Assembly: GCF_003024155.1 (NCBI RefSeq)
Contig: NZ_CP028136.1
Location: 1,922,001-1,986,000, forward strand
DNA from: Christiangramia fulva
GTDB taxonomy: Bacteria > Bacteroidota > Bacteroidia > Flavobacteriales > Flavobacteriaceae
Reading direction: 5' to 3'
Length of the DNA stretch: 64,000 bases
Shown here in pieces: positions 63,301 to 64,000 of this stretch. The position numbers and the translations under genes are program-made. Below the pieces are notes generated by a model. That model was not told the origin of the DNA. It was given only the letters and a program-made list of their open reading frames with translations, and did not search any database. Within the stretch, counting starts at the first letter, position 1; the number at the start of each line of letters is the position of its first letter.

Positions 63301-63570
63301 GGACTCGTTGGCGTACTGGGCTTTCCTGAATTTATTGACGGTGGAAGCGTTACCGCTCCGAATGTTGCTTTTTATTCGGAAAATGGTTTCCGCGTGGAAA
63401 ATGAAGGGGTAGCTCCAGATATTGAAGTGGAACAATGGCCGAAAGAAGTCATTAACGGACATGATCCGCAGCTGGAAAAAGCCATCGAAGTAGTCATGGA
63501 AAAACTGAAACAAAATCCGCCGGAAGAAGTGAAAAGACCTGCCTATCCAGATAAGATGAAGAAAAATTAA
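60310..63570 (+). CDS. exported Tricorn-like S41 peptidase
   Basis: A 1086-residue periplasmic peptidase related to archaeal Tricorn. Signal peptide (to about residue 22), then two WD40/PD40-type propeller regions (about 30-330 and 335-560; 'FPVFSPDGKSIAFSAEYDGN', 'YPAWSPDGKTIAYFSDESGE'). A low-complexity Lys/Glu linker (about 557-580), a C1-type region, a PDZ domain (about 760-860) and the S41 core follow. His749/His750 in 'GVGHHRFSSRGDQ' and nucleophile Ser973 in 'NETAGSGGDYLPWM' fall close to Tricorn's His746 and Ser965. The late 'VENEGVAPDIEVE' would supply the Glu. It probably degrades peptides in the periplasm. A hairpin follows. Confidence 0.94.
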   Translation: MKYFFNLPFCIFLFSTYFLSAQVNTQDTRLMTDPAISRDKIAFIYAEDLWVANKDGSNPRRLTVDEGVESFPVFSPDGKSIAFSAEYDGNIDVFIVPTEGGVPKRLTWHPYADIVRDFTPDGKNVLFVSQREVFTNRYAKLFEVNIENGNVEELKIPHGVWASYKADGKKIAYTPLSDRFQQWKHYRGGTHTRIWIYDTDTYEVTEIPKPEEGSNDTQPQWMDGIVYFRSDRNGEFNLFSYDPSSKKVKQLTDFQDFPVLNIGAGNGKVILEKGGYLHVFDPSNGNTQKLTIGIATDLLEVRPRFVSGDQYVRSTTISPTGVRVAMDYRGEIITVPAEKGDPMNITNSSGVHEKYPAWSPDGKTIAYFSDESGEYALHLYDQSENKVVKKVKLNGAGFYAYPHWSPDSKKIAFVDNSRSLYFYDWDKDKVIKVASDVVYTPGVFRELFGDWSHDSNWLAYTILQQTNFEQAFVYSVSEGKSHAISDGYSDVTSPEFDPSGKYLYMLASTDAGPVVNWFDQSSQDMEMNSSFYLVTLQKDVVSPFFKENDVEVIQKKEEEEANKKKAEEDNKEIKAPPLKIDFDGLQYRIVNIPIPAGVYDNLEAPKEGQLYYMQYSHHAQGPGTMKKYDLKERKETEVMPANGYEISANGEKVLYYMDNKFGVTKLGEKPDKPIDLSAVKVKIDPRKEWDDIFDEAWRVNRDYFYDPGMHGVDWPAMKDKYSQFLPDVATRSDLYRVMEWMFSELGVGHHRFSSRGDQLNNPETIKGGLLGADYEVENSRYRIKKIYGGLNWNPDMRSPLTEPGVNVNEGDYIIAVNGENITAKDNLYKYFENTANKIVRLTVSSSANGNNSHVEKVTPVEDEWALRNRDWVEGNIKKVNAATNGQVAYVYVPNTAAAGHEYFKRYFFPQADKKAVIIDERFNGGGQLADYYIDILKRPRQSFWNYRYGIDQKAPSASIQGPKVMLINETAGSGGDYLPWMFRKFNIGTLIGKRTWGGLVGVLGFPEFIDGGSVTAPNVAFYSENGFRVENEGVAPDIEVEQWPKEVINGHDPQLEKAIEVVMEKLKQNPPEEVKRPAYPDKMKKN

Positions 63571-63576
63571 AAAGTC

Positions 63577-63603
63577 GCTCCTCCGGTTTTTTACCGGAGG
63601 AGC
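63577..63603 (+). terminator. hairpin terminator after the peptidase gene
   Basis: An 11-bp perfect stem (GCTCCTCCGGT / ACCGGAGGAGC) with a T-rich loop lies 6 bases past the stop codon. The following bases are only moderately T-rich. Confidence 0.65.
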
Positions 63604-63652
63604 TCCTATAAATTTAGGATCTAATTAAACAAGCCTTTGGCTTATTTACCGG

Positions 63653-64000
63653 ATGAAAAATTTCAGAAATAATCGGAAAGAACTCATCAAAGAAAACCGC
63701 GTAAAGAAATACCTGCTCTATGCGTTAGGGGAAATCATACTGGTGGTAATTGGGATTCTAATTGCCTTACAGGTGAATACATGGAAAATAGATACAGCTA
63801 ACCGTAGTGATGAACAGTTCTATCTTAAAAAACTGAAACAAAATCTACAACAAGACACGATCTATTTGAAGCAACGAATAGGCGAAATCAAAAGTAGCGA
63901 AGAAGGACTTGAGCTTTTAAAAAAAGAAATACATGATCCGCAATTACAAAAATTCAGCAATGATAATGCGATGTTTAATTTATTCGCGGTCTTCAGTTTT
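63653..64000 (+). CDS. DUF6090 family membrane protein (truncated by window end)
   Basis: The first 116 codons of another DUF6090 gene. Anchor NFRNNRKELIKENRVKKYLL, helix 'LVVIGILIALQVNTWKIDTA', then a Gln/Lys-rich helix ('YLKKLKQNLQQDTIYLKQRI'). The frame is still open at base 64000. It starts 49 bases after the hairpin that ends the peptidase gene. Confidence 0.8.
   Translation, partial: MKNFRNNRKELIKENRVKKYLLYALGEIILVVIGILIALQVNTWKIDTANRSDEQFYLKKLKQNLQQDTIYLKQRIGEIKSSEEGLELLKKEIHDPQLQKFSNDNAMFNLFAVFSF

Noticed and set aside
62845..63513. Long antisense open frame (222 codons) opposite the Tricorn-like gene
   Set aside because: It has no recognisable domain, lies wholly within a well-supported gene on the other strand and reflects codon bias.
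1..64000. tRNA, rRNA, riboswitch or CRISPR loci
   Set aside because: No cloverleaf-like or rRNA-like sequence, conserved riboswitch core or short direct-repeat array was recognised by reading; a covariance-model search would be needed to exclude them fully.

Overview
The window looks like a chromosomal segment of a marine flavobacterium (Bacteroidota, Flavobacteriaceae, near Gramella/Christiangramia, Salegentibacter or Zunongwangia). This rests on an A/T-rich sequence with A-rich rather than Shine-Dalgarno-like leaders, lineage-typical families (DUF6090, DUF5522, DUF2797, GH3, a FolK-deoxynucleoside kinase fusion, the long-form urocanase) and the ACC-deaminase-like / glucosaminidase / hemL gene order. 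No tRNA, rRNA, CRISPR array or complete transposase gene was recognised.

Region 1 (1-15.7 kb) is ordinary core genome. A leftward trio (DUF5522 protein, urocanase, DUF4136 lipoprotein) diverges from a rightward run (small HExxH membrane protein, PLP desulfhydrase/deaminase-like enzyme, glucosaminidase-LysM lipoprotein, hemL). These are followed by GH3, DUF2797, AsmA-like and YhhQ genes, a FolK-dNK fusion, a SpoU methyltransferase and a PDZ membrane protein. Region 2 (15.7-22.1 kb) is an AraC-type regulator followed by exported NTF2/SnoaL-like proteins, a decayed MFS-SnoaL chimera, a 63-residue coiled-coil protein and an AmpG-like MFS transporter.

Region 3 (22.1-30.6 kb) is an array of DUF6090-type membrane proteins: seven intact genes and two broken 5' fragments, interrupted by an APC permease and a small DUF559 nuclease element. 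Every copy shares an N-terminal anchor, in places identical at DNA level, joined to a divergent C-terminal part. Two further copies lie at 59.5 kb and at the right edge.

Region 4 (31-60.2 kb) is the most striking part: 16 same-strand genes, mostly overlapping or closely spaced, devoted to signalling. They encode three FIST sensor proteins, a RidA-like lipoprotein lacking the usual catalytic arginine, six histidine kinases (kinase-only, nine tandem sensor modules plus an NTF2 domain, TPR, eight tandem GAF modules, and two beta-propeller/Y_Y_Y types), two stand-alone receivers, a receiver-class III nucleotide cyclase, a membrane protein resembling Pycsar TM effectors (DUF5706), a small helical protein and a DUF6090 protein. 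A plausible reading is that many sensors converge on one cyclase whose nucleotide product acts on the membrane protein next door. The kinase cores are nearly identical in parts at DNA level, which suggests gene conversion. A Tricorn-like protease and a truncated DUF6090 gene close the window.
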